This document shows, one piece after another, positions 1 through 8,083 of a DNA stretch of 64,000 nucleotides; the stretch's first letter is position 1, and every line of letters starts with the position of its first letter. Both the position numbers and the translations under genes were made by a program. The stretch is from Pseudobutyrivibrio sp. UBA3626 (GTDB lineage: Bacteria; Bacillota; Clostridia; Lachnospirales; Lachnospiraceae): assembly GCA_002373675.1 (NCBI GenBank), contig DFLF01000008.1:1-64000 (forward strand), in the 5' to 3' direction. A model generated the notes under the pieces. The model had not been told where the DNA came from. It did not search any database and worked only from the letters and a program-made list of their open reading frames with translations.

Positions 1-32
1 AACTACTACTATATAATACGAGGAATATACAA

Positions 33-1052
33 ATGAAAGACAAGTTGCAACAGATTAAAGAAAATGCATTAAAGCAGATTGATGATGCAAAAGAAATAGG
101 AAACCTTAATGATGTTAAGGTGTCGATTCTTGGTAAGAAAGGTGAACTTACAGCAGTTCTTAAGGGAATGAAAGATGTGGCACCTGAAGACAGACCTAAG
201 GTGGGAGCACTCGTTAACGAGACAAGAGAAGCTATTGAGAAGCACCTTAATGATGCGAAGAATAAATTAGAAAAGAGAGAATTAGAAGTTAGACTTGCTG
301 CAGAGACTATTGATGTAACACTTCCAGCTAAGAGGGAGAAACATGGTCATCGTCATCCCAATTCGAAAGTACTTGATGAAGTTGAGAAGATTTTCGTAGG
401 TATGGGATATGAGGTGGTTGAAGGACCGGAAGTTGAGTATGACTACTACAATTTCGAAGCGTTAAACATTCCACCTAATCACCCTGCAAAAGACGAGCAG
501 GATACTTTCTATATCAATAAGGACATACTTCTAAGAACACAGACTTCTCCAGTGCAGGTTCATCAGATGGAGAAGGGTAAACTTCCAATTAGAATGATTG
601 CTCCTGGTAGAGTATTTCGTTCAGACGAAGTAGATGCAACACACTCACCATCTTTCCATCAGATTGAAGGTATGGTAATAGACAAAAATGTAACATTTGC
701 TGATCTTAAGGGTACTTTAGAGCAATTTGCGAAGGAATTATTCGGTGATGATGTCAAGGTTAAATTCAGACCTCATCATTTCCCATTTACAGAACCAAGT
801 GCGGAAGTAGATATATCTTGCTTTAAATGTGGTGGCAAAGGATGCAGATTCTGCAAAGGTGAAGGATGGATTGAGATATTAGGCTGCGGAATGGTACATC
901 CTAAGGTGCTTAAGATGAGTGGAATCGACCCGAATGAATATCAAGGGTTCGCTTTCGGTGTAGGGCTTGAACGTATCACATTACTTAAATATGAAATTGA
1001 TGATATGAGACTTCTCTATGAGAATGACGATAGATTCTTATCTCAATTCTAA
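33..1052 (+). CDS. pheS: phenylalanine--tRNA ligase alpha subunit
   Basis: Catalytic subunit of the class II phenylalanyl-tRNA synthetase, charging tRNA-Phe in the cytoplasm as an (alpha-beta)2 complex with PheT, encoded next. The 339-residue length is normal. An N-terminal coiled coil (about residues 1-90) for tRNA binding is followed by the class II core, with motif 2 around 'APGRVFRSDEVDATHSPSFH' and motif 3 around 'GFAFGVGLERI' near the C-terminus. A cysteine cluster (CFKCGGKGCRFC, about residues 265-277) sits before motif 3 and resembles the insertion seen in many Firmicutes. The ATG follows a GAGGAA ribosome site. Only 32 bases precede it, so any T-box leader would lie outside the window. 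Confidence 0.98.
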   Translation: MKDKLQQIKENALKQIDDAKEIGNLNDVKVSILGKKGELTAVLKGMKDVAPEDRPKVGALVNETREAIEKHLNDAKNKLEKRELEVRLAAETIDVTLPAKREKHGHRHPNSKVLDEVEKIFVGMGYEVVEGPEVEYDYYNFEALNIPPNHPAKDEQDTFYINKDILLRTQTSPVQVHQMEKGKLPIRMIAPGRVFRSDEVDATHSPSFHQIEGMVIDKNVTFADLKGTLEQFAKELFGDDVKVKFRPHHFPFTEPSAEVDISCFKCGGKGCRFCKGEGWIEILGCGMVHPKVLKMSGIDPNEYQGFAFGVGLERITLLKYEIDDMRLLYENDDRFLSQF

Positions 1053-1119
1053 TATGAATAAATAACGATTATGAAGATTAAGCAAGGACGAGTTGCGTGT
1101 ATGATAAAGGAGATATAAA

Positions 1120-3516
1120 ATGAGAACATCACTTAAATGGATAAAGGACTTGGTACCAGGTCTTGATGTAACACCTAGAGAATATATGGATGCAATGACT
1201 TTGTCTGGTTCTAAAGTAGAGTTCTTCGAAGAGATGGACGAGAACCTTGATAAAATTGTTGTTGGTAAGATAGAAACTATAGAGAAGCATCCAGATGCTG
1301 ACAAGCTTGTTGTATGTCAGGTGGATGTGGGAAATGAGAAACTGCAGATTGTTACAGGGGCTAAAAATGTTAAAGAAGGCGACAAAATCCCTGTTGTATT
1401 AGATGGAGGATGTGTTCTTGATGGAACAAAGCCTGTTAAGATTAAGACAGGAAAGCTTCGTGGTATAGAAAGCCAGGGAATGTTCTGTTCTGTTGAAGAA
1501 CTTGGTTCAAGTACAGATATGTATCCTGAAGCGCCAGAGAATGGCGTATATGTATTTGAAGAAGATGTGAATCCTGGCGATGATGCTATTAAGCTTCTTG
1601 GAAGAGATGATGTTGTAGTTGAATACGAGATTACAAGTAACAGAGTGGATTGCTTTGGTGTTCTTGGAATTGCACGTGAAGCTGCAGCAACATTTAATAA
1701 AGAATTCAATCCTCCAGAGATTACAGTTACAGGAAATGATGAGGATGTTAATAATTATATAAATGTTGAAATACAGAATGAAGAATTATGTAAGAGATAT
1801 ACCGCAAGAGTTGTCAAAGATATTAAGATTGAGCCATCGCCAAAGTGGATGCAGAGACGTCTTATGGCACAAGGCATCAGACCAATTAATAACATTGTAG
1901 ATATTACTAATTATGTAATGGAAGAATACGGTCAGCCGATGCATGCTTATGATCTTGATACGATAGAAGATTACAGGATTATTGTAAGAAATGCTTCTAA
2001 AGGCGAGAAGTTTACTACTCTTGACGGACAGGAAAGAGAATTAGATGAGTCTGTACTTATGATTTGTGACGGCAAGAAGCCTGTAGGTATTGCTGGTATC
2101 ATGGGTGGAGAGAATTCAATGATTACAGATGATGCCAAGACTTTATTATTTGAGTCAGCATGTTTTGACGGAACGAATATAAGACTTTCTTCTAAGAAGG
2201 TGGGACTTCGTACTGATGCTTCAGGCAAATTCGAGAAGGGATTAGACCCTAATAATGCTATAAATGCAATTAATAGAGCCTGTCAGTTGATAGAAGAGTT
2301 GGGAGCCGGTACAGTTGTTGGAGGCGTTGTTGATGTGTATCCTAAGAAGAAAGAAGAGATTAAGCTTCCTTTCGAGCCAGATAAATATAATAAGATGCTA
2401 GGAACTGATATAAGCGCTGATGAGATGAAAGATTATTTCTCAAGACTTGAACTCAAAGTGGAAGGTAATGAGGTTACTATTCCAACATGGAGACAGGATT
2501 TACTCAGCTATGCGGATCTTGCTGAAGAGGTTGCAAGATTCTATGGATATGATAAGATTCCTACAACTCTTCCAAGTGGCGAAGCAACTGCCGGCAAATT
2601 AAGCTATAAGCTTTCAATCGAGAATATGATTAAAGACACGGCTGAGAATTATGGATTTTCACAGGCTATGTGCTTTTCCTTTGAAAGTCCTAAGGTATTC
2701 GATAAGCTACTCCTAGAGGAGGATAGTGATTACAGAAAGACAGTTGTTATTTCTAATCCATTAGGTGAGGATTATTCAATTATGAGAACGCTTCCTCTTG
2801 ATGGAATGCTTACCAGTCTTTCTACGAATTACAATAGACGTAATAAGGACGTTAGATTGTACGAGCTTGGAAATGTGTATTTGCCAAAGCAAGTGCCTGT
2901 TGAAGAATTGCCGGAAGAGAGGATGATGCTTACTCTAGGAATGTATGGAGAAGGTGATTTCTATACTCTTAAGGGCGTAGTAGAAGAACTGTTCGATAAT
3001 CTTGGGCTTGAATGTAAGAAAGTAAAATACAGCGTTGATAAGAAGGAGCCATTTCTCCATCCGGGTCGTCAGGCAAACGTTACATATAAGAATAAAAAAC
3101 TAGGTATGATAGGGGAGGTTCATCCAATAGTAGCTTCTAATTACTCTATCAAAGACAGAGTTTATATTGCTGTTATTGATACTGTTGTGTTAAGAGAAGA
3201 AGCTTCATTCGATACTAAATTTACTCCGATTCCTAAGTTCCCGGCGGCTACCAGGGATATTAGTATGGTTGTGCCAAAAGAAATTATGGCAAGTCAGATT
3301 GAAGAAGTATTTGATAACAAAGGCGGTTCTTACTTAGAAAGTTATAATTTATTCGACATTTATGAAGGTAATCAGATTCTTAGCGGGCATAAGTCTATGG
3401 CATATTCCCTTGTATTTAGAGCTGCTGATAAGAACTTATCTGATGAGGACGTGAACTCAGCTATGAATCGCATCCTCAAAGCACTTCAAGCTATGGATAT
3501 AGAACTCAGGAGTTAA
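1120..3516 (+). CDS. pheT: phenylalanine--tRNA ligase beta subunit
   Basis: Beta subunit of phenylalanyl-tRNA synthetase, supplying tRNA binding and editing to the PheS partner encoded 67 bp upstream. The 798-residue protein has the expected order: an EMAP-like tRNA-binding domain (about 40-150, 'KHPDADKLVVCQVDVGN'), the B3/B4 editing region ('MQRRLMAQGIRPINNIVDI'), B5, a catalytic-like fold, and the C-terminal ferredoxin-fold anticodon-binding domain ('FPAATRDISMVV'). The ATG is preceded by AAAGGAGAT. The stop is one base from the queA start, so pheS-pheT-queA probably form one transcript. Confidence 0.98.
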   Translation: MRTSLKWIKDLVPGLDVTPREYMDAMTLSGSKVEFFEEMDENLDKIVVGKIETIEKHPDADKLVVCQVDVGNEKLQIVTGAKNVKEGDKIPVVLDGGCVLDGTKPVKIKTGKLRGIESQGMFCSVEELGSSTDMYPEAPENGVYVFEEDVNPGDDAIKLLGRDDVVVEYEITSNRVDCFGVLGIAREAAATFNKEFNPPEITVTGNDEDVNNYINVEIQNEELCKRYTARVVKDIKIEPSPKWMQRRLMAQGIRPINNIVDITNYVMEEYGQPMHAYDLDTIEDYRIIVRNASKGEKFTTLDGQERELDESVLMICDGKKPVGIAGIMGGENSMITDDAKTLLFESACFDGTNIRLSSKKVGLRTDASGKFEKGLDPNNAINAINRACQLIEELGAGTVVGGVVDVYPKKKEEIKLPFEPDKYNKMLGTDISADEMKDYFSRLELKVEGNEVTIPTWRQDLLSYADLAEEVARFYGYDKIPTTLPSGEATAGKLSYKLSIENMIKDTAENYGFSQAMCFSFESPKVFDKLLLEEDSDYRKTVVISNPLGEDYSIMRTLPLDGMLTSLSTNYNRRNKDVRLYELGNVYLPKQVPVEELPEERMMLTLGMYGEGDFYTLKGVVEELFDNLGLECKKVKYSVDKKEPFLHPGRQANVTYKNKKLGMIGEVHPIVASNYSIKDRVYIAVIDTVVLREEASFDTKFTPIPKFPAATRDISMVVPKEIMASQIEEVFDNKGGSYLESYNLFDIYEGNQILSGHKSMAYSLVFRAADKNLSDEDVNSAMNRILKALQAMDIELRS

Positions 3517-3517
3517 G

Positions 3518-4543
3518 ATGAACGTAAGTGATTTTAATTATGAGTTACCTAAAGAGCTTATAGCACAAGACCCGCTTCTTAATAGAAGCGAGTCAAGGCT
3601 TATGGTGCTTGATAAAGTAACTGGCGAAGTGACTCATAAGCATTTCTACGATATAATTGAATACGTTAATGAGGGGGATTGCTTGGTTATTAATAATACC
3701 AAGGTTATTCCTGCAAGGCTATATGGCAGTAAAGAGGATACCAATGCCACTATTGAAATTCTTCTTCTTAAAAGGATAGATTCTAACACATGGGAATGCC
3801 TTACCCGACCTGGTAAGAAAGCAAGAGTTGGAGCGAGAATTATATTTGGAGATGGACTTCTTAGTGGTGAGATAGTTGATGTTGTTGAGGAAGGCAATCG
3901 ATTAATCAGGTTCGAATATGATGGTATATTTGAAGAAATATTAGATAAACTGGGGGAAATGCCACTTCCGCCATATATTACTCATAAACTAAAGGATAAA
4001 AGTAGATATCAAACTGTATATGCCAAATACGATGGTTCTGCAGCTGCACCTACAGCAGGTCTTCATTTTACTCCTGAACTTCTTAAAAGATTACGAGATA
4101 AAGGAGTGAAGATTGCTGAGGTTACACTTCATGTGGGACTTGGTACATTTAGACCTGTTAAGGTGGAAAATGTGTTGGAGCATCATATGCATTCTGAATA
4201 TTATGAGATTACCAAAGAGGCTTGTGATATTATTAATAGCACAAAAGAGAATGGTAATAAGGTGATATCAGTTGGTACTACAAGTACAAGGACAATAGAG
4301 TCGGCAGCTGATGAGAACGGGATTTTGACGCCGAAGAAAGGCGACACGGATATATTCATTTATCCCGGGTTTGATTTCAAAGTTATTGATTCATTGATAA
4401 CAAATTTCCATTTGCCAGAGTCGACGCTTATTATGCTTGTATCAGCACTTGCTGGTCGCGAAAATGTGCTTGCGGCCTATGAAGAAGCTGTCAGAGAACG
4501 CTACAGATTCTTTAGCTTCGGCGATGCTATGCTTATTATATAG
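3518..4543 (+). CDS. queA: S-adenosylmethionine:tRNA ribosyltransferase-isomerase
   Basis: Transfers and isomerises the ribosyl moiety of S-adenosylmethionine onto 7-aminomethyl-7-deazaguanine in tRNA, giving epoxyqueuosine at the wobble position. The 341-residue length and conserved blocks ('FNYELPKELIAQDP', 'INNTKVIPARLYG', 'AAPTAGLHFTPELL', 'TNFHLPESTLIMLVSAL') match the family throughout. The ATG lies one base after the pheT stop and its ribosome site (CAGGAG) is inside pheT. The usual clostridial neighbour tgt is not present here; a PilZ gene follows instead. Confidence 0.98.
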   Translation: MNVSDFNYELPKELIAQDPLLNRSESRLMVLDKVTGEVTHKHFYDIIEYVNEGDCLVINNTKVIPARLYGSKEDTNATIEILLLKRIDSNTWECLTRPGKKARVGARIIFGDGLLSGEIVDVVEEGNRLIRFEYDGIFEEILDKLGEMPLPPYITHKLKDKSRYQTVYAKYDGSAAAPTAGLHFTPELLKRLRDKGVKIAEVTLHVGLGTFRPVKVENVLEHHMHSEYYEITKEACDIINSTKENGNKVISVGTTSTRTIESAADENGILTPKKGDTDIFIYPGFDFKVIDSLITNFHLPESTLIMLVSALAGRENVLAAYEEAVRERYRFFSFGDAMLII

Positions 4544-4576
4544 TGCGAGCATTACGAATTATGTGTGTACAGACCT

Positions 4577-4606
4577 TTGACACACAGACATAGTATAAGA
4601 TATAAT
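4577..4606 (+). promoter_or_regulatory. sigma-A-type promoter for the PilZ gene
   Basis: TTGACA (4577-4582), an 18-bp spacer and TATAAT (4601-4606). Both hexamers are perfect consensus, ending 21 bp before the PilZ start codon. A short GTGTG...CACAC inverted repeat overlaps the -35 region. Confidence 0.75.
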
Positions 4607-4627
4607 TTGCATTATAGGAGGAGAATT

Positions 4628-4981
4628 ATGGAGGAGAAGAGAAAGAATAAGAGAACAGATCTTGATATTAATGTATCCCTGGGGATTATTACAGAAGATG
4701 TTAATGCCGAGAAAGAATATATTAATGTTGAGATAACTGATGTATCTAAGATGGGGCTTGGTTTCAAGAGTGATAGACAGCTTCTTGTCGGCGATTGCTT
4801 TGATGCTAGAATTCAGATTTGGACTAAAGAAGTAATAGATGCTGTCCTTAAAATTGTTCGATGCAAAGAAAACGAAGAAAAGGAAGGCGAATATCATTAT
4901 GGATGTATCTTCGTTGGCATGACTGATACAGATGCTTTGAAGATTCAGATATATCAGATGTTTAGTGAAGAAGATGAGTAA
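4628..4981 (+). CDS. PilZ domain protein (c-di-GMP receptor)
   Basis: A single-domain PilZ protein of 117 residues. Both c-di-GMP-binding motifs are visible: RxxxR as RKNKR near residue 4-8, and [D/N]xSxxG as DVSKMG about 30 residues later. It should therefore bind cyclic di-GMP, an inference from intact motifs. The start is taken at 4628 because of the strong ATAGGAGGAG site just before it; an upstream in-frame ATG at 4565 lies ahead of the promoter. The last codons overlap the start of lgt. Its target is unknown; flagellar function or cell-envelope control are the usual roles for such small adaptors. Confidence 0.88.
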   Translation: MEEKRKNKRTDLDINVSLGIITEDVNAEKEYINVEITDVSKMGLGFKSDRQLLVGDCFDARIQIWTKEVIDAVLKIVRCKENEEKEGEYHYGCIFVGMTDTDALKIQIYQMFSEEDE

Positions 4982-5870
4982 TGCAATAATTTTTCCGGGT
5001 ATAGGACTTACCCTTTCAAATGTTCCGGAATTTCTTACTATTGGACCAATTAACATTTCTTTATATGGACTTATAATAGGACTTGCAATGATAGCAGCAT
5101 TTCTTTGGTGCTACAATGAATGCGGATATTACAATGTGGATAGAGATCATTTTATTGATCTTACAATTGTTGTTATTATTGCCGGAATAATTGGTGCAAG
5201 ATTATATTATGTCATATTTTCATTTGATTATTATAGAAATAACCCTCTTAGTATTTTCAAGGTCTGGGAAGGTGGTCTTGGAATTTACGGAGGAATTCTT
5301 CTTGGACTTGTTGCTGTTATAGTTTGCTGCAGGATATTCAAACTTGATTTTTGGCTTGTAGCTGATATTGTAAGTCTGGGCGTTATACTGGGACAAATTG
5401 CTGGAAGATGGGGTAATTTCTTTAATAGAGAAGCCTTTGGAGATTATACTAATGGCTTTACAGCTATGATGATTCCTTATGATAGAATAAGATCTGCTGA
5501 TTTTGTTACAGATAATATGTTGAGCAATCTCATTGTAGAAAATGGTGAGGTGTTCGTAAGCGTTCATCCAACATTTCTATATGAGTCGCTTTGGAATCTC
5601 TGCGTTCTTATTTTCTTGATTCTCTTTAGGAAATACAAGAAATTTGATGGCCAAATATTCTTGCTTTATATGGGCTTATATGCCTTTGGAAGATTCTTTA
5701 TTGAATTCTTAAGAACAGACCAATTGCAGATTGGAAGTACAGGTATAGCTATTTCACAGGTGGTAGCGGTAATAATATTTATTGTATCCATTATATTAAA
5801 TGTAGTTTTTATAATTAAGAAAAAGCCTGTTACACCTAGAGTCAAGCCAACGAAGGAGAAGAAAGAGTAA
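4974..5870 (+). CDS. lgt: prolipoprotein diacylglyceryl transferase
   Basis: Integral membrane enzyme that moves a diacylglyceryl group from phosphatidylglycerol to the lipobox cysteine of preprolipoproteins, the first step in lipoprotein maturation. About seven hydrophobic segments are visible, with the Lgt signature 'GRWGNFFNREAFG' near residue 140 and 'WEGGLGIYGG' near residue 95, where Tyr replaces the His found in Gram-negative enzymes. The tail is basic (KKKPVTPRVKPTKEKKE). ATG 4974 overlaps the PilZ stop; an in-frame GTG at 4965 is also possible. Confidence 0.96.
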   Translation: MSNAIIFPGIGLTLSNVPEFLTIGPINISLYGLIIGLAMIAAFLWCYNECGYYNVDRDHFIDLTIVVIIAGIIGARLYYVIFSFDYYRNNPLSIFKVWEGGLGIYGGILLGLVAVIVCCRIFKLDFWLVADIVSLGVILGQIAGRWGNFFNREAFGDYTNGFTAMMIPYDRIRSADFVTDNMLSNLIVENGEVFVSVHPTFLYESLWNLCVLIFLILFRKYKKFDGQIFLLYMGLYAFGRFFIEFLRTDQLQIGSTGIAISQVVAVIIFIVSIILNVVFIIKKKPVTPRVKPTKEKKE

Positions 5871-5976
5871 CGTAGTACAGGGCTTTGATTATTTGGAAAC
5901 ATCACGACAAAATATACAAAAACAATGTGAAAACTTTGTATAGTATTACATAGAATTTGATACGAACACAATATAT

Positions 5977-6009
5977 TGTGGTTGCGATTAGTCGCAACCA
6001 CATTTTTTT
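5977..6009 (+). terminator. Rho-independent terminator after lgt
   Basis: A perfect 11-bp stem (TGTGGTTGCGA / TCGCAACCACA) with a TTAG loop followed by seven T residues. It lies 107 bp after the lgt stop and isolates the pilZ-lgt unit from the division cluster. The rest of the 315-bp gap (5871-6185) holds the mraZ promoter and operator. Confidence 0.93.
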
Positions 6010-6074
6010 GTACGTAATAGTTCTCCACAATCCCCCACACCTTGTAAATCCGTGCTTTTTGGGGCTTCCAGGGG

Positions 6075-6103
6075 TTGAAAAATAGAAAATAATGGGGTAG
6101 AAT
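6075..6103 (+). promoter_or_regulatory. promoter of the dcw cluster
   Basis: TTGAAA (6075-6080), a 17-bp spacer and TAGAAT (6098-6103), about 80 bp before mraZ. Its -10 element is embedded in the array of TGG repeats, so a protein bound there would block initiation. Confidence 0.7.
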
Positions 6104-6137
6104 GGATTTGCGTGGTGGAAAGTGGAAGAAAATGGAG
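6093..6137 (+). promoter_or_regulatory. MraZ-box operator: five TGG repeats at 10-bp period
   Basis: TGG occurs at 6093, 6103, 6113, 6123 and 6133, exactly one helical turn apart, within a G-rich, A-rich stretch overlapping the -10 box. MraZ is known to bind short TGGG-type direct repeats with about 10-bp periodicity in its own promoter. The repeats are seen directly; MraZ binding is inferred from family knowledge and position. Confidence 0.75.
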
Positions 6138-6185
6138 AATCAACATTTTGCCACATAATCTATAAGGGGAGGAGGAATAAGCTAT

Positions 6186-6623
6186 ATGTTTATAGGCGAA
6201 TTTGAGCATAATATAGACGACAAAGGAAGACTTATTATGCCGGCAAAGTTTCGTGAAGAACTGGGAAGTGAATTCGTCGTAACAAAAGGATTAGATGGAT
6301 GCTTATTCGTATACACCCTTAAAGAATGGTCCAACATCGAAGAGAAGATGCACGAGAAACCAATGACCACACGCGAAGCCAGAAAGTTCATGAGATTCTT
6401 CTTTGCTGGTGCCGCTAACTGCGAGGTGGACAAGCAAGGAAGAATCCTTCTTCCTCAAAACTTGAGAGAGCATGCAGGACTTACGAAAGAAGTTGTATTT
6501 GCGGGAGTCTCTAGCAGGATTGAGATATGGAGCAAGGATAAATGGAACGATAGCAATGCTTATTCTGAGGATGAGATGGATGAGATTGCTGAGAACATGG
6601 CAGATTTGGGAATATTTATCTAG
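6186..6623 (+). CDS. mraZ: MraZ transcriptional regulator
   Basis: DNA-binding regulator of the division and cell-wall cluster, forming a ring of AbrB-like swapped hairpins. At 145 residues it has two MraZ repeats, each with the DxxGR signature: 'NIDDKGRLIMPAKFR' near residue 10 and 'EVDKQGRILLPQNLR' near residue 83. The ATG is preceded by GGGGAGGAGG. It is the first gene of the cluster and very likely regulates its own promoter through the repeats at 6093-6137. Confidence 0.97.
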   Translation: MFIGEFEHNIDDKGRLIMPAKFREELGSEFVVTKGLDGCLFVYTLKEWSNIEEKMHEKPMTTREARKFMRFFFAGAANCEVDKQGRILLPQNLREHAGLTKEVVFAGVSSRIEIWSKDKWNDSNAYSEDEMDEIAENMADLGIFI

Positions 6624-6625
6624 AT

Positions 6626-7573
6626 ATGGAATTTAATCATTATTCAGTTCTTCTTAATGAGACAATAGAACAACTTCACATTGACCCTACAGGGATATAC
6701 GTTGATGGAACATTGGGAGGAGCAGGACACTCAATAGAAATTGCAAAAAGGCTTACTACTGGGAGACTTATTGGTATCGACCAGGATGATGATGCAATTA
6801 GAGCTGCAACCGACAGACTTAAGGATTATCAGGATAAAGTTACAATCGTCAAAGATAATTTCGTTAATATGCCTAATGTCATAAGAGACCTGGGGATAGA
6901 TAAAGTAAATGGCATTGTACTTGACTTGGGAGTTTCATCATATCAACTTGATGAGAAAGAGAGAGGATTCTCTTATATGAGCGATAATTCACTCCTTGAT
7001 ATGAGGATGGATAGAGAGTCTTCGTTTAGTGCAGAAGATATTGTAAATGATTATTCTTATGATGAACTGGTTAAAGTCTTAAGAATATATGGAGAAGAGA
7101 GATTCGCTCCTAATATTGCAAAGAATATATGCAAAGAGAGAGAAATAGAGAGAATAACTACTACGGGAAAGCTTAATGAGATAATTGATAAAAGCATTCC
7201 CAGGAAGAACAAAGCTAAAGGTGGTCATCCATCTAAAAGAACATTTCAGGCTCTTCGTATAGAGGTTAACAAAGAGCTTGAGGTCCTTGAGAAGGGTATT
7301 AGCAGTATGATTGAAATGCTAGAAGCTAATGGTCGGATATGCATTATAACATTTCACTCTTTAGAAGATCGTATTGTTAAGAATATTTTCAAGGAAAATG
7401 AAAATCCATGTACATGTCCAAAAGAATTTCCTGTATGTGTATGTGGTCGGGTATCCAAAGGAGAGGTGGTTACTCGAAAACCTATTTTGCCTTCTGACCT
7501 GGAACTATCGGAGAATTCCAGGTCAAGGAGTGCAAAACTAAGGTGCTTCAAAAGGTGTGTGAATGAGAAATAA
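6626..7573 (+). CDS. rsmH: 16S rRNA (cytosine-1402-N4)-methyltransferase
   Basis: Methylates N4 of C1402 in the decoding centre of 16S rRNA using S-adenosylmethionine. The 315 residues contain the SAM-binding 'VDGTLGGAGHS' near residue 26, 'GIVLDLGVSSYQLD' near residue 96, 'KRTFQALRIEVNKEL' and 'CIITFHSLEDRIVK'. A C-terminal cysteine cluster (CTCPKEFPVCVCG) is typical of the family. It starts two bases after the mraZ stop, the standard dcw arrangement. Confidence 0.97.
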   Translation: MEFNHYSVLLNETIEQLHIDPTGIYVDGTLGGAGHSIEIAKRLTTGRLIGIDQDDDAIRAATDRLKDYQDKVTIVKDNFVNMPNVIRDLGIDKVNGIVLDLGVSSYQLDEKERGFSYMSDNSLLDMRMDRESSFSAEDIVNDYSYDELVKVLRIYGEERFAPNIAKNICKEREIERITTTGKLNEIIDKSIPRKNKAKGGHPSKRTFQALRIEVNKELEVLEKGISSMIEMLEANGRICIITFHSLEDRIVKNIFKENENPCTCPKEFPVCVCGRVSKGEVVTRKPILPSDLELSENSRSRSAKLRCFKRCVNEK

Positions 7574-7586
7574 GAAAGAGGTTGCT

Positions 7587-8051
7587 ATGGCTAAGTATCA
7601 AACAATTTATATTGAAGAGGGAAATGCTGTTAGAAAGCTTCAGCCAGAAGTCGAATATGAAGAGATAAGAAGACGAAGAATACTAGAAGACGAGCGCAGA
7701 AAGAGAGAAAAAAGACGCGCTAAAATGCTTCGCCAGAGAAAGAAGAAATTATATTCTATCTATGCTACGATGGCAATAGTATTCTGTGTATGTTTCTTCG
7801 TTGGCTATATATATTTACAGACTCAGGTAAACGAGAGAACAGATAATATTGCTAAGTTGGAAACACAGATTAGTGCGCTTAAAGCAGATAACGGTGCTAC
7901 CGAAGCAAGGATTAATACAGCTGCTAATCTTGCCAATGTAAGAAATACTGCTTTGAATGAATTAGGAATGGTCTATGCAAATGCAGACCAAATAGTGTAT
8001 TATGATATGGAGGCATCTGATTATATGAATCAGTATAACAAAATTCCTTAG
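7587..8051 (+). CDS. ftsL: FtsL/DivIC-like cell division protein
   Basis: Small bitopic membrane protein of the divisome, by position between rsmH and the class B penicillin-binding protein. It has a cytoplasmic region that is very basic (RRRRILEDERRKREKRRAKMLRQRKKK), one transmembrane helix ('YATMAIVFCVCFFVGYIYL') and an extracytoplasmic coiled coil ('ETQISALKADNGATEARI'). The start is placed at 7587, which has an AGAGG site; an in-frame ATG at 7563 would overlap rsmH. FtsL and DivIC are hard to tell apart by sequence, so the name rests mainly on gene order. Confidence 0.82.
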   Translation: MAKYQTIYIEEGNAVRKLQPEVEYEEIRRRRILEDERRKREKRRAKMLRQRKKKLYSIYATMAIVFCVCFFVGYIYLQTQVNERTDNIAKLETQISALKADNGATEARINTAANLANVRNTALNELGMVYANADQIVYYDMEASDYMNQYNKIP

Positions 8052-8083
8052 ATGCCAAGCATCAATTAAAGTAGGTATTTATT

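Noticed and set aside
1..32. Possible T-box leader for pheST
   Set aside because: Only 32 bases are available. T-box consensus was also looked for before argS, gltX and trpS and not found.
3905..3925. tRNA T-arm-like GGTTCGAATA
   Set aside because: It is inside queA with no cloverleaf around it. No tRNA gene was found anywhere in the window.
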